Below are positions 46,427-58,233 of a stretch of 64,000 bases of DNA, in pieces. The translations under genes and the position numbers were made by a program. Each line of letters begins with the position of its first letter. Within the stretch, counting starts at the first letter, position 1. This DNA is from Lonicera japonica (taxonomy: Eukaryota > Streptophyta > Magnoliopsida > Dipsacales > Caprifoliaceae). The stretch spans positions 26,360,990 through 26,424,989 of the forward strand of contig CM038465.1 in NCBI GenBank assembly GCA_021464415.1, written 5' to 3'. Under the pieces are notes generated by a model. It was not told where the DNA came from. It worked only from the letters and a program-made list of their open reading frames with translations, and searched no databases.

Positions 46427-46826
46427 CCATTCACATAAGCCCTTTCTACAGGCAAAACATCATCCACCAGTCCTTTCTACAGGCACAAGCCCTCTCCGGA
46501 GGCAATCCATTCACATAAGCCCTTTCTACGGGCAAAACATCATCCACGAGTCCTTTCTACAGGCACAAGCCCTCTCCGGAGGCAATCCATTCACATAAGC
46601 CCTTTCTACAGGCAAAACATCATCCACAAGTCCTTTCTGCAGGCACAAACCCTCCCCGGAGGCAATCCATTCACATAAGCCCTTTCTACAGGCAAAACAT
46701 CATCCACAAGTCCTTTCTACAGGCACAAGCCCTCCCCGGAGGCAATCCATTCACATAAGCCCTTTTTACAGGCAAACCGGTCACCAAGTCCTTTCCACAG
46801 GCACAAGCCCTCTCCGGAGGCAATTT
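46427..46826 (+). repeat. 80-bp tandem repeat, five copies
   Basis: Starts at 46427, 46507, 46587, 46667 and 46747, exactly 80 bases apart. The unit contains CATTCACATAAGCCCTTTCT, ACAGGCAAAACATCATCCAC, AAGTCCTTTC and CCTCTCCGGAGGCAAT; the last copy is degenerate and runs into a TTTC microsatellite. Confidence 0.92.
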
Positions 46827-46855
46827 TCTTTCTTTCTTTCTTTCTTTTACAGGTT

Positions 46856-47340
46856 AAAAAGTCCTCCCAGAGAGGCAAGTGGGGCAAAAAGTCCTCCCAG
46901 AGAGGCACGTGGAGCAAAAAGTCCTTCCGGGGGAAGGCACGTGGAGCAAAAAGTCCTTCCGGGGGGGAGGCAAGTGGAGCAAAAAGTCTTCCCAGAGAGG
47001 CACGTGGAGCAAAAAGTCCTTCCGGGGGAAGGCAAGTGGAGCAAAAAGTCCTTCCGGGGGGAGGCACGTGGAGCAAAAAGTCCTTCCGGGGGGAGGCAAG
47101 TGGAGCAAAAAGTCCTCCCAGAGAGGCACGTGGAGCAAAAAGTCCTTCCGGGGGAAGGCACGTGGAGCAAAAAGTCCTTCCGGGGGGAGGTAAGTGGAGC
47201 AAAAAGTCCTTCCGGGGGGAGGCAAGTGGAGCAAAAAGTCCTTCCAGGGGGAGGCAAGTGGAGCAAAAAGTCCTCCCAGAGAGGCACGTGGAGCAAAAAG
47301 TCCTTCCGGGGGAAGGCACGTGGAGCAAAAAGCCCTCGAA
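46856..47340 (+). repeat. 30-33-bp tandem repeat, about 16 copies, G-box rich
   Basis: Units begin AAAAAGTCCT and come in two forms, ...CCCAGAGAGG... (30 bases) and ...TCCGGGGG(A/G)AGG... (32-33). They end GGCACGTGGAGC or GGCAAGTGGAGC. The CACGTG G-box recurs in about half the units. Open frames on both strands here are repeat artefacts. Confidence 0.93.
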
Positions 47341-47524
47341 AGAGGCAATGAGGTAACAAAAGCCCTCTCCGGAGGCAAAACCAAACACAAAGCCCTCTCC
47401 GGAGGCACTCACGAGCACCTTTTACATACACTCACTCCTTTAGAGTTCATGCGGTAGCCATGGATCATGGTCTCTTCCAGTCGCCTCAATTCCTTGCAAG
47501 CAAGGAGCTTGAGTCGAGAGGGTC

Positions 47525-49260
47525 TGTAGACACCCCGATCCGTGATCCCCGCAAAAACCCTAACGACCTTCGACAACTGCTGTTTCTGGAGTCCGGGACC
47601 CACCCGAACACCCGAAACTGCCCCGGGAGCGTTTGTTGGGCAAACAAACCTGTTTTTAAGGGAAATGTCGCACGACATTCAAGTATGTCGCACGACAAAT
47701 GCCTTTTTAGGGGACATGTCGCGCGACAAACACCCCACCACGTAATCATTAAAGTAAATGTCGCGCGACAGTCAAGATTGTCGCGCGACATATGCCCCAC
47801 CACATCATCATTAAGAAACATGTCGCACGACATGCGCCCCACCATTTCATCATTAAAGTAAATGTCGCGCGACAGTCAAGTTTGTCGCGCGACAATCCTA
47901 CCTTTTGGGGAACATGTCGCGCGACATACAGCCAAATGTCGCGCGACATACACCTTTTCAGCACTATAAATAGGCCAACACCTCCCAAGGTTTAAAGACA
48001 CCAACAGCAGAGCAAAAAACAGCAGTCTTAGAGCAGAGTTGCGGGTTTATGATCTGATTTTCTGACCTTTCGTCAAGTATTTTATATTATCGTCTTATTT
48101 CTGAAGAACTATCGAATCTATTCTCGACACTCGACGTGTCCAGTCTCGGGAATCGAATTCTCGAAAATATCTGAAGAAGGAGAAGATTATTATCGCCGGA
48201 GATCTCTCTGCCGTATTATATTCTCTTTCTTATTATTATTCTCGTCAGGAAGGTAAATAAAGTTTCTTCGAGTAATTAAATTAGATATTTGACCTGACCG
48301 GGAAGGTAAATAAAGGTCGATCCCCGTTCTAGTAAGCGAAGTGGCAATATGGTTGTGCTAGGTTTCTAACGCGCTGGAAAATCAGGTTTGTCTGTATACT
48401 TTATTTCTGTTGTTTTGTCCACGTTTTATTTGAATAAACTTATTGCCAAGTAATAAATAGTCTACCATCTTCAGAATAAAAGACCCTGATAAAACCATTT
48501 GCAAAACCAGAAGAGTAAGTAGATTATCGTCCGGATAAAATTCTGTTTTCAAAACCCGGACTGATAAAACTTATCTAGGAATTAAAATCAACATATCCTG
48601 TCTTCTCTATAGACTGTGACGTGTCTGATAATTCTCCTCAAAGAGTTCTGATTCCATATTAAATTAGTTCCAATACAAGATCCGAACTTTTACAAAAGTA
48701 ATCACAACACGAGAAAACCGTCATTCTCTGAGAAAATAATACGGGACACTCTTTCAAAATAAAAGGTTCTTTTATCATTTGTATTTACATCTTTCAATAA
48801 TAAAAACATCGGATCTCGGAACACAAAGGTTTTTACCCCTTTCCCGTTTTCCCCCAAAAATTAGGGTTTTCATTTAAAAAAAAGTAGACTGTCAGTAAAA
48901 GCATCCAAGTTTTTCAACATAGAATAAACATATAAGACCACTAGAGACCGAAAGGGCGGAATGGGTGCTTAACACCTTCCCAAACCGTAATATAGTTCCC
49001 GAACCCTATAGAATCCTGGTTTCGTAGACAAACGTGTAAAGAAAGGCTTATCTGTAGCCTTTTCTCTTACACGACCCCTTTTGTCCGTTTTCTCGTAAAA
49101 CGTACTGGCGACTCTGAACGAACCCCTTTGCATCTAGAATAGACGTAGGGACACCAGATATGAATCACTCCAGCAAATGGAACGACGAAATCCGTTCCGA
49201 CGTTTCAAACGCCCAGCGAACGGGGACGAGACCCGGGGGTCGCATTTGCGGATTCTCACA
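47525..49260 (+). repeat. 3' LTR of the TAT element
   Basis: 1,736 bases, TGTAGACACC..TTCTCACA, same order of features as the 5' LTR. It carries 10 palindromes (starts 47666, 47686, 47717, 47759, 47779, 47821, 47863, 47883, 47915, 47937), lacking one 22-base unit. A short purine-rich GAGTCGAGAGGGTC precedes it as a possible polypurine tract. Confidence 0.93.
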
Positions 49261-51139
49261 GCTGCATAGTTGCTATCTGCATAACCAACCTGGCCTTCAC
49301 ACCCTCCTTTCTTGTAAAAAACTCCAAGTCCAGTGGTTCCTTTCAAGTACCTCAGTATCCTCTTGGCTGCCGGCAAGTGTAACTCAGTTAGTTTAGCCAT
49401 GTACCTGTTAATCAAGCTTACTGCAAACATCAAGTCCGGCCTTATAGCTGTTAAGTACATTAGACATCCCACCATCTGTTTAAACAAAGTCTCATCAACA
49501 TGAACCCCATTCTCATCTTTAAAGAGTTTACAACCTGGAACAATCGGATTATGAACCGAGTTGCTATTCTGCATCCTAAATCTCTTCAATACCTCCAAAG
49601 CATACTTTCTCCGGCATAAATCCCATCCGACCTTTGCAACACTTCTATGCCAAGAAAAATTCTCATTCTTCCCAAACTGGTCATATCAAACTCACTCAAC
49701 ATGGAATTTTTAAATTTAGTAAACATCAATCATCATTGCCAGTAAATACTAAATCATCTACATATAGACTGACGATGAGAATCTTACCTCCCTTATTTGT
49801 TTTAATGAACAAAGTATGCTCACTATAACACTTCTTGAACCCTTCACTTATGAAATGTGCTTCAATACAACTGAACCAAGCTCGTGGAGCTTTTTTAGTC
49901 CATAGAGGGCCTTTTTCAACCTATATACTTTCTGTGGATTGTTCTTCTGCTCATAACCCTTAGGCTGCTCCACGTACACTTCTTCATTAAGTTCCCCAGG
50001 CAGGAAGGCTGATTTGACATGAAGTTGATAGAGAGTCCACCCTTTCTGAGCTGCTAGACCCACAATCATTCTCACTGTATCCATTCTTGCAACATGTGCA
50101 AACACTTATGTGTAGTCTACCCCTTATTGTTGCACATACTCTTTTGCCACCAAACGAGCCTAGAATTTGTCCACTTCTCCATTCTCCTTGAGTTTGGTCT
50201 TATAGACCCATTTCACTCCAATTTTCATTGCACCGGTAGGCAAATCAGTGAGTTCCCATGTGTTGTTCCTCTTTATAGCCTTTATCTCCATGTCCATAGC
50301 TCTCCTCCATTTATCATGCTTCACTGCCTCCTCAAAATACACTAGATCTGCTGAAGCAAGTAGAGCCAAATTAACATTTTTATCTTCTTCCCCCGAGAGC
50401 CTTTCCCCACTTACATAATCTCTCATCCACACCGGGGGCCTTCTAGCTCTTCCTTCATTAGAACTGGATGATTCTTCTCCATTCTCACCAGTTTGAGGAT
50501 TACCAGCTGTTTCTTCAGTGACTTCTTCTTCCCCACTCACTTCTTCATCATTCTTTTCGGTCACTAAATCATTATCCTTTTCATCACCCCATTATAGATC
50601 AGCCATTACATATTCTTCATAATTCTTATCCCAGCTCCAAGACTTGTCTTCCTCAAACACTACATCCCTACTAACTACAAACTTCTTTGCAACTGGATCA
50701 TAAAGTTTATATGCCTTAAACTCTTCACTTACTCTTAATAGTACACGTGTGAAGCTCTTTGCATCTAGCTTTGTCCTTCTCACATCAGGAATATGGACAT
50801 GTGCCACGCATCCGAACACCCTAAAATGCTCAACTGAGGGTTTGTTTCCACTACAAGCTTCCTCGGGTGTTTGATTCATTACGACCAATGTAGGACTCCA
50901 ATTTAGAACATATATTGTCCAATTTACTGCCTCTGGCCAGAAAGTCTTGGGGATCTTCTTTTTAGATAGCATGCATCGAACCATGTTCATCACTGTTCGA
51001 TTTTTCCTTTCAGCTACTCAGTTCTATTGTGAAGTGTACGCTGTAATCAATTGCCTCTTCATGCCATGTTCTGCGCAAAATTCACTAAATTCAAATGTTG
51101 TGAACTCCCCTCCTCGATCTGTCCTCAAGCATTTTATAT
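49261..51139 (-). pseudogene. copia pol remnant: integrase to RNase H
   Basis: Minus-strand remnant of the copia element whose end lies at 29597-30364. From the right: integrase C-terminal part (51139-50592; KCLRTDRGGEFTTFEF, FWPEAVNWTIYVLNW, FRVFGCVAHVHIP) with stops inside the usual PQQNG motif; then RT (50564-49848; NNTWELTDLP, WVYKTKL, YQLHVKSAFLPGEL, where the first catalytic Asp has become His); YVDD intact near 49760; then SLINRYM and GYADSNYAA up to the TAT insertion at 49261. Gag and the 5' LTR are not in the window; the right end is cut by the element starting at 51140. Confidence 0.87.
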
Positions 51140-51171
51140 GTAACACCCCCGCCTTAATATACAGGGTAACT
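51140..51171 (+). mobile_element. LTR/LARD-like element, left piece
   Basis: TGTAACACCCCCGCC..GGGTAAC, the usual start of a class of long non-coding plant LTR sequences, inserted in the copia integrase. It continues at 56584 after the nested gypsy element; the shared GTAAC is that element's target duplication. Confidence 0.6.
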
Positions 51172-52509
51172 GACGCGATCTCGGATCGTACTCCTAACCA
51201 GGTCGTTTGTGAATCCTTGACCCGTAGTCTATATTGAGACTAGAACCTTGGAATAAGACAAAAAGATGGATAATGAAAACCTAAACCTAACGCTTATAGA
51301 AGCTCGAACCTCGGTATAGTGAACGACGCCACAATCTAGTGTGGATGCTAGATTGATAAGTCAAGAAACACATGAATTAATCAATTCACCATACTCAACA
51401 TGTTCTTAGAGAACACAAAGAGAAAACTCTCCAATCATAATTGTATTCATAACTTAATTTGATTAATAAAACAATATTGTGCCTTCTTTAAATAGGAGTA
51501 AACAAAACAATAGAATCCTAAAACAATAAGGAAACTATTTCCTATTAAAATAGGAATCCTAATAGAAAGGAAACAAACTAGATATTATCTCCTAATTAAA
51601 ATAAAAGACCTATTAAAGAAATAAAGAAGCTGCCAAAATAATAATAAAATTAATTACAATCTTTGCTAGCTGGTCGTGAGAACACGCTAGAAAAATAAGG
51701 CTGAATTTCGGACTTTAAGGCGTGCCCGCGCCTTATCAAAACAGTACTTCTGCCTTTTGGTCACAATCCCCAGCTTTGCATGCCCACGCTTTAGGCAAAC
51801 ACTTCTTCTGATTTCTTCACCTTTTAACTTCGGGCTTTCTTCATCTTAAACTCCAATGCCCAATCTTTTGGAACTCCTTGGAATGCATGATTATCATTCA
51901 AGCTTATTGCATCAAGCATGTGAATTATATGGAATTCCTCTTGAATTTCCATGCTCTATCCTTGTTTGCCATCATGTGTGGATCATCATTTGGAATGCCA
52001 CGAACCACCATGATTGAATAGAAACTGGAGCTAGGCCGGATCATATCATATCCCTCCTCTTCAAGAAGATTCGTCCTCGAATCTGGCCTACCCATCCCTT
52101 GGTTCAACCAATCTTTAACAACTTCGACATTCAAACGCAGCTTTGGAACTTGGAATCTCCCATGCCAATAGAACAAGTACTTCGAATACTTTTCACGCTT
52201 CATTCTCAAGTCAAATTAAAACAGCTCGAATCTACCTTGCCATGAAAATAAATTCTTTGAATATCTTCGACGCTTGATTATCCTTGTAAAGCAAAACCCC
52301 TCGAAGTTTAAATTATGCTGCAATCCCATCCTCTGCAACTTGTTGAAGAATTCTATCAATAGAAAGTTTGGATGGACATCAAAGCGATCCACTCCAATGA
52401 AGTCAATCTTCAACTTAGCTCGAACATTATCTCTTGGCTCTGTAAAGAACTTATTTTCATCAATAGCTTCTTCTCGAGGCTCATGCCTTTGAATTCGAAC
52501 CTCTTGACG

Positions 52510-53037
52510 TTACTCACGAATGTTATTCTTCATTCCAATGCTTTCCAACACTTGTATACCTATTGCACTCACAACAAAGCAAACAAACACAAACTTTTCT
52601 GTGCAAATAGTACACCTTGTTACGTTATCAAATAATCTCCTTACATGCAATACACCTAAAACAACCCTCAAATGTAATGCATGTTCATTCAACCGCTTGT
52701 AGTAAAACAGTGCATCCTCAAAATAGATAACAACAAATCCTATGGTTGGCCTCAAAACATAATTTAACAATCTCATGGATGTATTAGTCAAACCAAACGA
52801 TGCAACTAACCCCACAAATAATCCATATTTTGTTTTGAAACCCAAGAGCTTTTTTGGAATACACAAAAGTATCACTTTTTTTTTGAAACCCAACAACTCT
52901 TTTGGAAAACATCTTTTAAAATCAATTTTGGCAAACTCATGCTTTTGAAACAACCATTCCTTTAGAAGACAGCCTTTTGAATCAAATTTAGAAAACTCAC
53001 AAAACTCATGCCTTAAGGACTGTATTCCATTTACCAA
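52510..53037 (-). pseudogene. Reverse transcriptase fragment of the nested gypsy element
   Basis: Frame containing a gypsy RT core: FGLTNTSMRLLNYVLRP, VVIYFEDALFYYKRLNEH, FVFVCFVVSAIGIQV. The usual YFDD/YVDD box reads YFED and the palm is shortened, so it is inactive. RNase H and integrase are not seen downstream; they seem deleted. Confidence 0.75.
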
Positions 53038-53776
53038 ATTGATTCGGTCGAGGCATTGAAGTGCCTTTATTCCCTTTTCAATTATCTTCCTTGCTTATAT
53101 GACTGTCTTTGGAAACCCTTGCTCTTCATCGCAAATAATCTCCATATTTCTTTCACTCTCTATGGCTGCCATGTTATTCAATTCCTCCGCTATAACCTGC
53201 TTACCTATAACCCTCAAAACCGAACATGCAGACACAATCTCATCTATGCCAAAAGTGCGCTTTCTGAGGTTAGCGGTTAGCACTTCAAAACTCACCATAA
53301 GCAATTGATCATTTAAACCAATCAATAAGCAACAATTCTATTTATTATTATAACATGGCAGTGTGAAATTCCAATGATCAAAACCCTTTAAAACAATTTT
53401 TCCCAACAATGGATTTAAAACTTGATTCTTTAAATTCATTAAAGCATTATTTAAAATCAAAGAATTAGTTACCCATTCAAACAATCCATGCTCAGTTTCA
53501 AATAATTTCTTTGGAGAACAACTTACCAACTCTAACTTAGAAAACTCACCAAAACCTTGCCTTAGAACTTGCTTGCCATGTTCTAACTCCACTTGCCCTT
53601 AGCTTTGGCCAACAATTTCCTGCATTGAAGACAAAATAGAAATTTGCAAATATGGGTTAAATTTGTTAGTATTTAAAAATACCTCCCCACTCATTTTTGT
53701 ACAACAATTCTTTTGTCTCCCCTCAGACTCATTCTCACTAAAGACCACTAAAATTTCCTTTTCTCTCTTTTTTACC

Positions 53777-54808
53777 TCAGCCTCTCTCTTTTATTTTTCT
53801 CTGAAGCTGCCCCTCAATGACTACTATTTGAGTTTCTTTTTTTTCACAATCCTTTTCTTTGCACTCGCCTGAGATCTCACTCTCCATTCTTTTTCTCTCT
53901 ATACTTTCTTTCTTTTTCTCGCCACTTTTTTTCTTTTGCTCACTTTCTCTCTTTTGATCACTCTCCTTTTGTAACTTCATTTGATCTTCATGAGCTTGCT
54001 TTGGTGGCAATGGAACAAGAGTAATGGTTTTCTCATTCATCTTGAAAGAGTACTTATTGAAAATGCCGTTGTAATTGACTTGCCTATGAAGCTGCCATTG
54101 TCAACCCAAAATCATATGGCCGGCTTGCATTGGAACCACATCGCACAAAACTTCATCCTTGTACTTTCCAATGCTAAGAGAAATAAGCACTTGCTTGTTC
54201 AGCCTTATCACTACATTATCATTCAGCCATTGCAACTTATAAGGACACGGGTGCTTGAACGTAGGCAGATTCAACTTCTCAATCATTGTTGTGCTAGCAA
54301 AGTTTGTGTAAACTCCCCCATAAATTATCAAACTACACGCCCTGTCTTGCACAAGACATCTAGTTCGAAACATATTCGCTCGCACGCTTGGGTCACCGGA
54401 TTCAGCTAACAATTCACCTTCAACGGCTTGTTCCTCAATTTCTTCCAACTGGTTAGTTTCCATGACCTTCAATGATAACATAGGCTCAATGGAAGCTGTA
54501 CTCTCCACGGGTTGTTTGGATTTAACTTCATTCGGCATTTGGCTAGGCAATGAGTTGCTCCTCCTCTTAGCTTGCTCATAGGCTGTGGCAACCATCTCCT
54601 CAAACCTACGGCAATCTTTTTCCTCAAACATGGAAGACTTTTTCCTATTGAAACTACTCAAATTTTGTTTTCCCCTTCCCCCGTTAGGAGTTTCACTTAA
54701 CCGCCTGTGCCTTTTAATTTCTAGATTTCTTACTCGTGTGCTATCCTTTTTAAACTCCTCATCACGCCAACTTTGCTCAAAATTAAAATAAGACATTATC
54801 GCTGCCAA
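53777..54808 (-). pseudogene. Gag end and protease of the nested gypsy element
   Basis: Same frame over both halves, broken by a TGA near 54101. The upper half ends in a retropepsin-like region (RCLVQDRACSLIIYGGVYTN, KLNLPTFKHPCPYKLQWL, ISLSIGKYKDEVLCDVVPM); the catalytic DGG reads YGG. The lower half (TITLVPLPPKQ, then a long Lys/Glu-rich stretch) is the linker to RT. Confidence 0.78.
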
Positions 54809-55705
54809 AACAAAGATTAGTACAAATAAATAAATAAAATTTTCTCACAGCACTCCCTTACGTGTTTCACTCAAAAGATGTCACTCTGATTTTACCGCTC
54901 GTGTTTAGCACACAAAATATTGATAACCTCACAATTTCTCTTTGGAACTCTTTTAAACAAGTTGAACAATATGAATTTGTCACAAGTCCCCAACAACCAA
55001 TCGCACACCCGACAATTAGACTGAGTGCCTTCACAATGTAATACTAAAGACTCAAGAAACCAAATTCTAGCAATATCAATGAGCCAAATGATTTTCTAGA
55101 ATTGCTAGAACAATTATAGCAAAATTTCAAACAAAACACCAATGAATATCAAACCCTACGAGTATAGCAATCAAAAATTTCCTAGGGTCTTCTAGATTTT
55201 CCAACCAAACGGAATTTATATGAATTCAAAATCACAAGATAAAACCCAACAATAAGTATTAATGAATAATCTAGTGTTTTAAATTCCCAACTTTCAAAAG
55301 TTCACAATTTGCAAAATCAAATCAATTCGTAGCGCATTAAACCCTAATATCCATAAAACAAACAACTTCTAGGGTTCAAGTAATTTGACCTCTACTATGA
55401 GCAATGGCGCCGCAATATCAAAACCTAAACAATGAACGATTAAATTCTAGGGTTTCAAGAAATTGTTTTTACTGTTCATACCCACTGCTCACGAGACACT
55501 ATTCACAACACTGTTCACACCCACTGTTCACGCAACACTGTTCACGTTTTTTTTCGAAATAAACCCTAAATCAAGATACGGAATCCCAATTCACAAAATC
55601 AAAGACTAGGGCTATGGAATTGAAATAATAATAAAAAAACAAAAGATAGATAACCTAGAGTAAAAGTTTCCTTTGATACCAATGACGCGATCGCTCTGAT
55701 ACCAA
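54809..55705 (-). other. Leader of the nested gypsy element
   Basis: AT-rich untranslated stretch. Next to the LTR the junction GATCGCGTCA-TTGGTATCA is present twice in tandem (55682-55705 and beyond into the LTR end). Confidence 0.55.
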
Positions 55706-56583
55706 TGACGCGATCCCAGATCGTACTCCTAACCAGGTCATTTGTCAATCCTTGACTCGTAGTCTATACTGAGACTAGAACCTTGGAATAGGACGAAAAG
55801 ATGGATAATGAAAACCTAAACCCAACGTTTATAAAAGCGCAAACCTCGGTATAGTGAACGTCGCCACAATCTAGTGTGGATGCTAGATTGATAAGTCAAC
55901 AAACACGTGAATTAATCAATTCACCATGCTCAACATGTTCTTAGAGAACACAAAGAGAAAACTCTCCAATCATAATTGTATTCATAACTTAATTTAATTA
56001 ATAAAACAATATTGTGCCTCCTTTAAATAGGAGTAAATAAAACAATAGAATCCTAAAACAATAAGGAAACTATTTCCTATTAAAATAGGAATCCTAATAA
56101 AAAGGAAACAAACTAGATATTATCTCCTAATTAAAATAAAAGACCTATTAAAGAAATAAAGAAGCTGCCAAAATAATAATAAAACTAATTACAATCTTCG
56201 CTAGCTGGTCGTGAGAACACGCTAGAAAAATAAGGCTGAATTTCGGACTTTAAGGCGTGCCCGCGCCTTATCAAAACAGTACTTCTGCCTTTTGGTCACA
56301 ATCCCCAGCTTTGCATGCCCACGCTTTAGGCAAACACTTCTTCTGATTTCTTCACCTTTTAACTTCGGGCTTTCTTCATCTTAAACTCCAATGCCCAATC
56401 TTTTGGAACTCCTTGGAATGCATGATTATCATTCAAGCTTATTGCATCAAGCATGTGAATTATATGGAATTCCTCTTGAATTTCCATGCTCTATCCTTGT
56501 TTGCCATCATGTGTGGATCATCATTTGGAATGCCACGAACCACCATGATTGAATAGAAACTGGAGCTAGGCCGGATCACATCA

Positions 56584-58048
56584 GTAACACCGGCGATTAA
56601 GGCCCGAAGTGTCGCTAACCCATCTTAGTAGGACTAAGATAAGTGTATAAGAAGAATATAAATCAACAACAATATGTATATCAAGCAACGACAAGCGTGG
56701 GGTACAAAAATAATACTATAACTTGTAAACATGCATCATAGATATACATGGCCCAATTCATATGAACAACAAAAATATAAACAATCTTCGGGTTAGCCGT
56801 GGCTTCCCGGACAAACATATCCATTACAAAAGACAACTATGGTATCAGAGGCTCTACTGCGGCCCAGGTCCCGCCGTATCCTTGCCTTCATTAGACTTCT
56901 CAATACCTGGAAGTATTTTTGTGAAACGGGGTGAGCCATATGCTCAGTAGAGGTAATAATAACAAAGGTATCATATTTAAAACATAATTCAGTTCAAAAC
57001 CATATGTTTAATAAACTATGCATGCATATGCCAATGCAGGTTACCTCCCTTGACCTTAAACCACGTAGCTAGAATATATCACCGCTGAACCATAGTGTAA
57101 CATGGGCCTGACTGCCCGAAAGAATAATCCAATAGTAATCATAAACTGGCCCATCGGCCTCAGAGAATATCATGAAATCATAATCGAGTCGGACCACTAG
57201 TCCACCAATGATATCATAACAACAGAACCATCAGTGCTACTCACCGCTCGCTCTAGACAGCCCACGCTTTGCTACCCTCTAGAGGTTTAGGGATTTTCAA
57301 CCCAAGGGCACCAGGCCCTACTTATTTTTATACCGGTAGGTACAAATTAATTCATAATCCCTTCACCATCGAAGGGTCACAATAGGATCATAGCCAGATC
57401 CATATCAAGATCATATCACATCCAGAATAACATAATGATCATCACAAACTTCCAGCATTATAGATATGAGATATACGCCCAATGTGAAGGGCCATCAGAA
57501 TGGTACAAATATGCCGAGACTCCTCTAAGCATTTGGTTGACACAATGATGATTTGTATAGTATACAAACATGCTATTACATAAATATACCAAGCAATTTA
57601 TGCCATATTCACTCAATTAGATCTTTTTCCGTATCTCTTGGTGTGTATAAACCATCCACAAACCCATTTTATCAACAAACAATATTGACACAACTAAGAG
57701 ATACCATATGTAGTTCAAATAACACTTTATAGCAAGTGTGTATAGCATATCTTGCCTCAAAACATGCAAATATAACCATAAAAATCATAGCACATCATAG
57801 GTCTCCTTACACATAAAGTTTCAACCAAAAACAAGTCAAATATAACGATTATCAAGAAATAAAATCATTTTATCGAGTTTTGAAAGCAAGAGAACCCTTA
57901 CCTCGAAGTTACAAGCCAAAAGGAAAAAAGAAGAGTGAGGATCCTAGCTCCTACCAAACAAATCCTAAGGAGAAAGATGGAGGACCATTGCCACTTACTC
58001 TCTTCAAAATCACTTAGCTTAGCTTACCTAGGCTTGTAATTACAAGAG
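56584..58048 (+). mobile_element. LTR/LARD-like element, right piece
   Basis: Starts GTAACACCGGCGATTAAGGC, continuing the piece at 51140. It includes GGTATCAGAGGCTCTACTG (56842), GTGAAACGGGGTGAGCCATATG (56922, shown in part) and pyrimidine/purine-mixed non-coding sequence, which I know from long non-coding plant LTRs. No protein-coding region. The right end is not certain; it may reach about 59150. Confidence 0.5.
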
Positions 58049-58233
58049 ATACATTAACACATTACTACTACAAAATCTACATAATATATGCTTATCAAAA
58101 AAGGATAAAACTCGGTGATCCTCTATTAAAATAGAATGCAATACCAGGCGGTGGTGGGAAGTCGGAGGCGAAGCGGAGGGTTAAAGTGAACTAGTGAAGA
58201 GGAAAAAAAGAAACTAAGAAGAAGAAAAAATAG
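58049..58233 (+). repeat. 185-bp direct repeat, copy 1
   Basis: ATACATTAACACATTACTAC to AGAAGAAAAAATAG. Matches 58866-59050 with about two differences. Confidence 0.9.

Larger units (their letters stand above)
30365..49260 (+). mobile_element. TAT-lineage Ty3/gypsy retrotransposon, 18.9 kb, with antisense genes
   Basis: Complete LTR retrotransposon: 5' LTR, primer-binding site, gag-pol on plus, two genes on minus, tandem repeats, 3' LTR. The order RT, gypsy RNase H, second (plant/archaeal-type) RNase H, integrase without chromodomain places it in the TAT group, in which extra antisense or sense ORFs 3' of pol are known. It is inserted in copia RNase H coding DNA. On the copia strand the flanking pentamers are GCAGC and GCAAC, a 5-bp target duplication with one difference. 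The LTRs differ by three indels and roughly two dozen substitutions by eye. Confidence 0.92.
51172..56583 (-). mobile_element. Decayed Ty3/gypsy element nested in the LTR/LARD-like element
   Basis: 5.4 kb. LTRs 51172-52048 (877) and 55706-56583 (878) are almost identical, with TG..CA ends, flanked by identical GTAAC (51167-51171, 56584-56588). On the minus strand a TTGGTATCAGAGC primer-binding site follows the right LTR, and a purine tract AAGAGGAGGGATA precedes the left one, fixing the minus orientation. The interior (3.7 kb) is too short for a full gag-pol. Confidence 0.88.

Noticed and set aside
46717..47457. Several long open frames on both strands over the 30-33-bp repeats
   Set aside because: They exist in several frames at once and simply translate the tandem repeat; no start context or domain.
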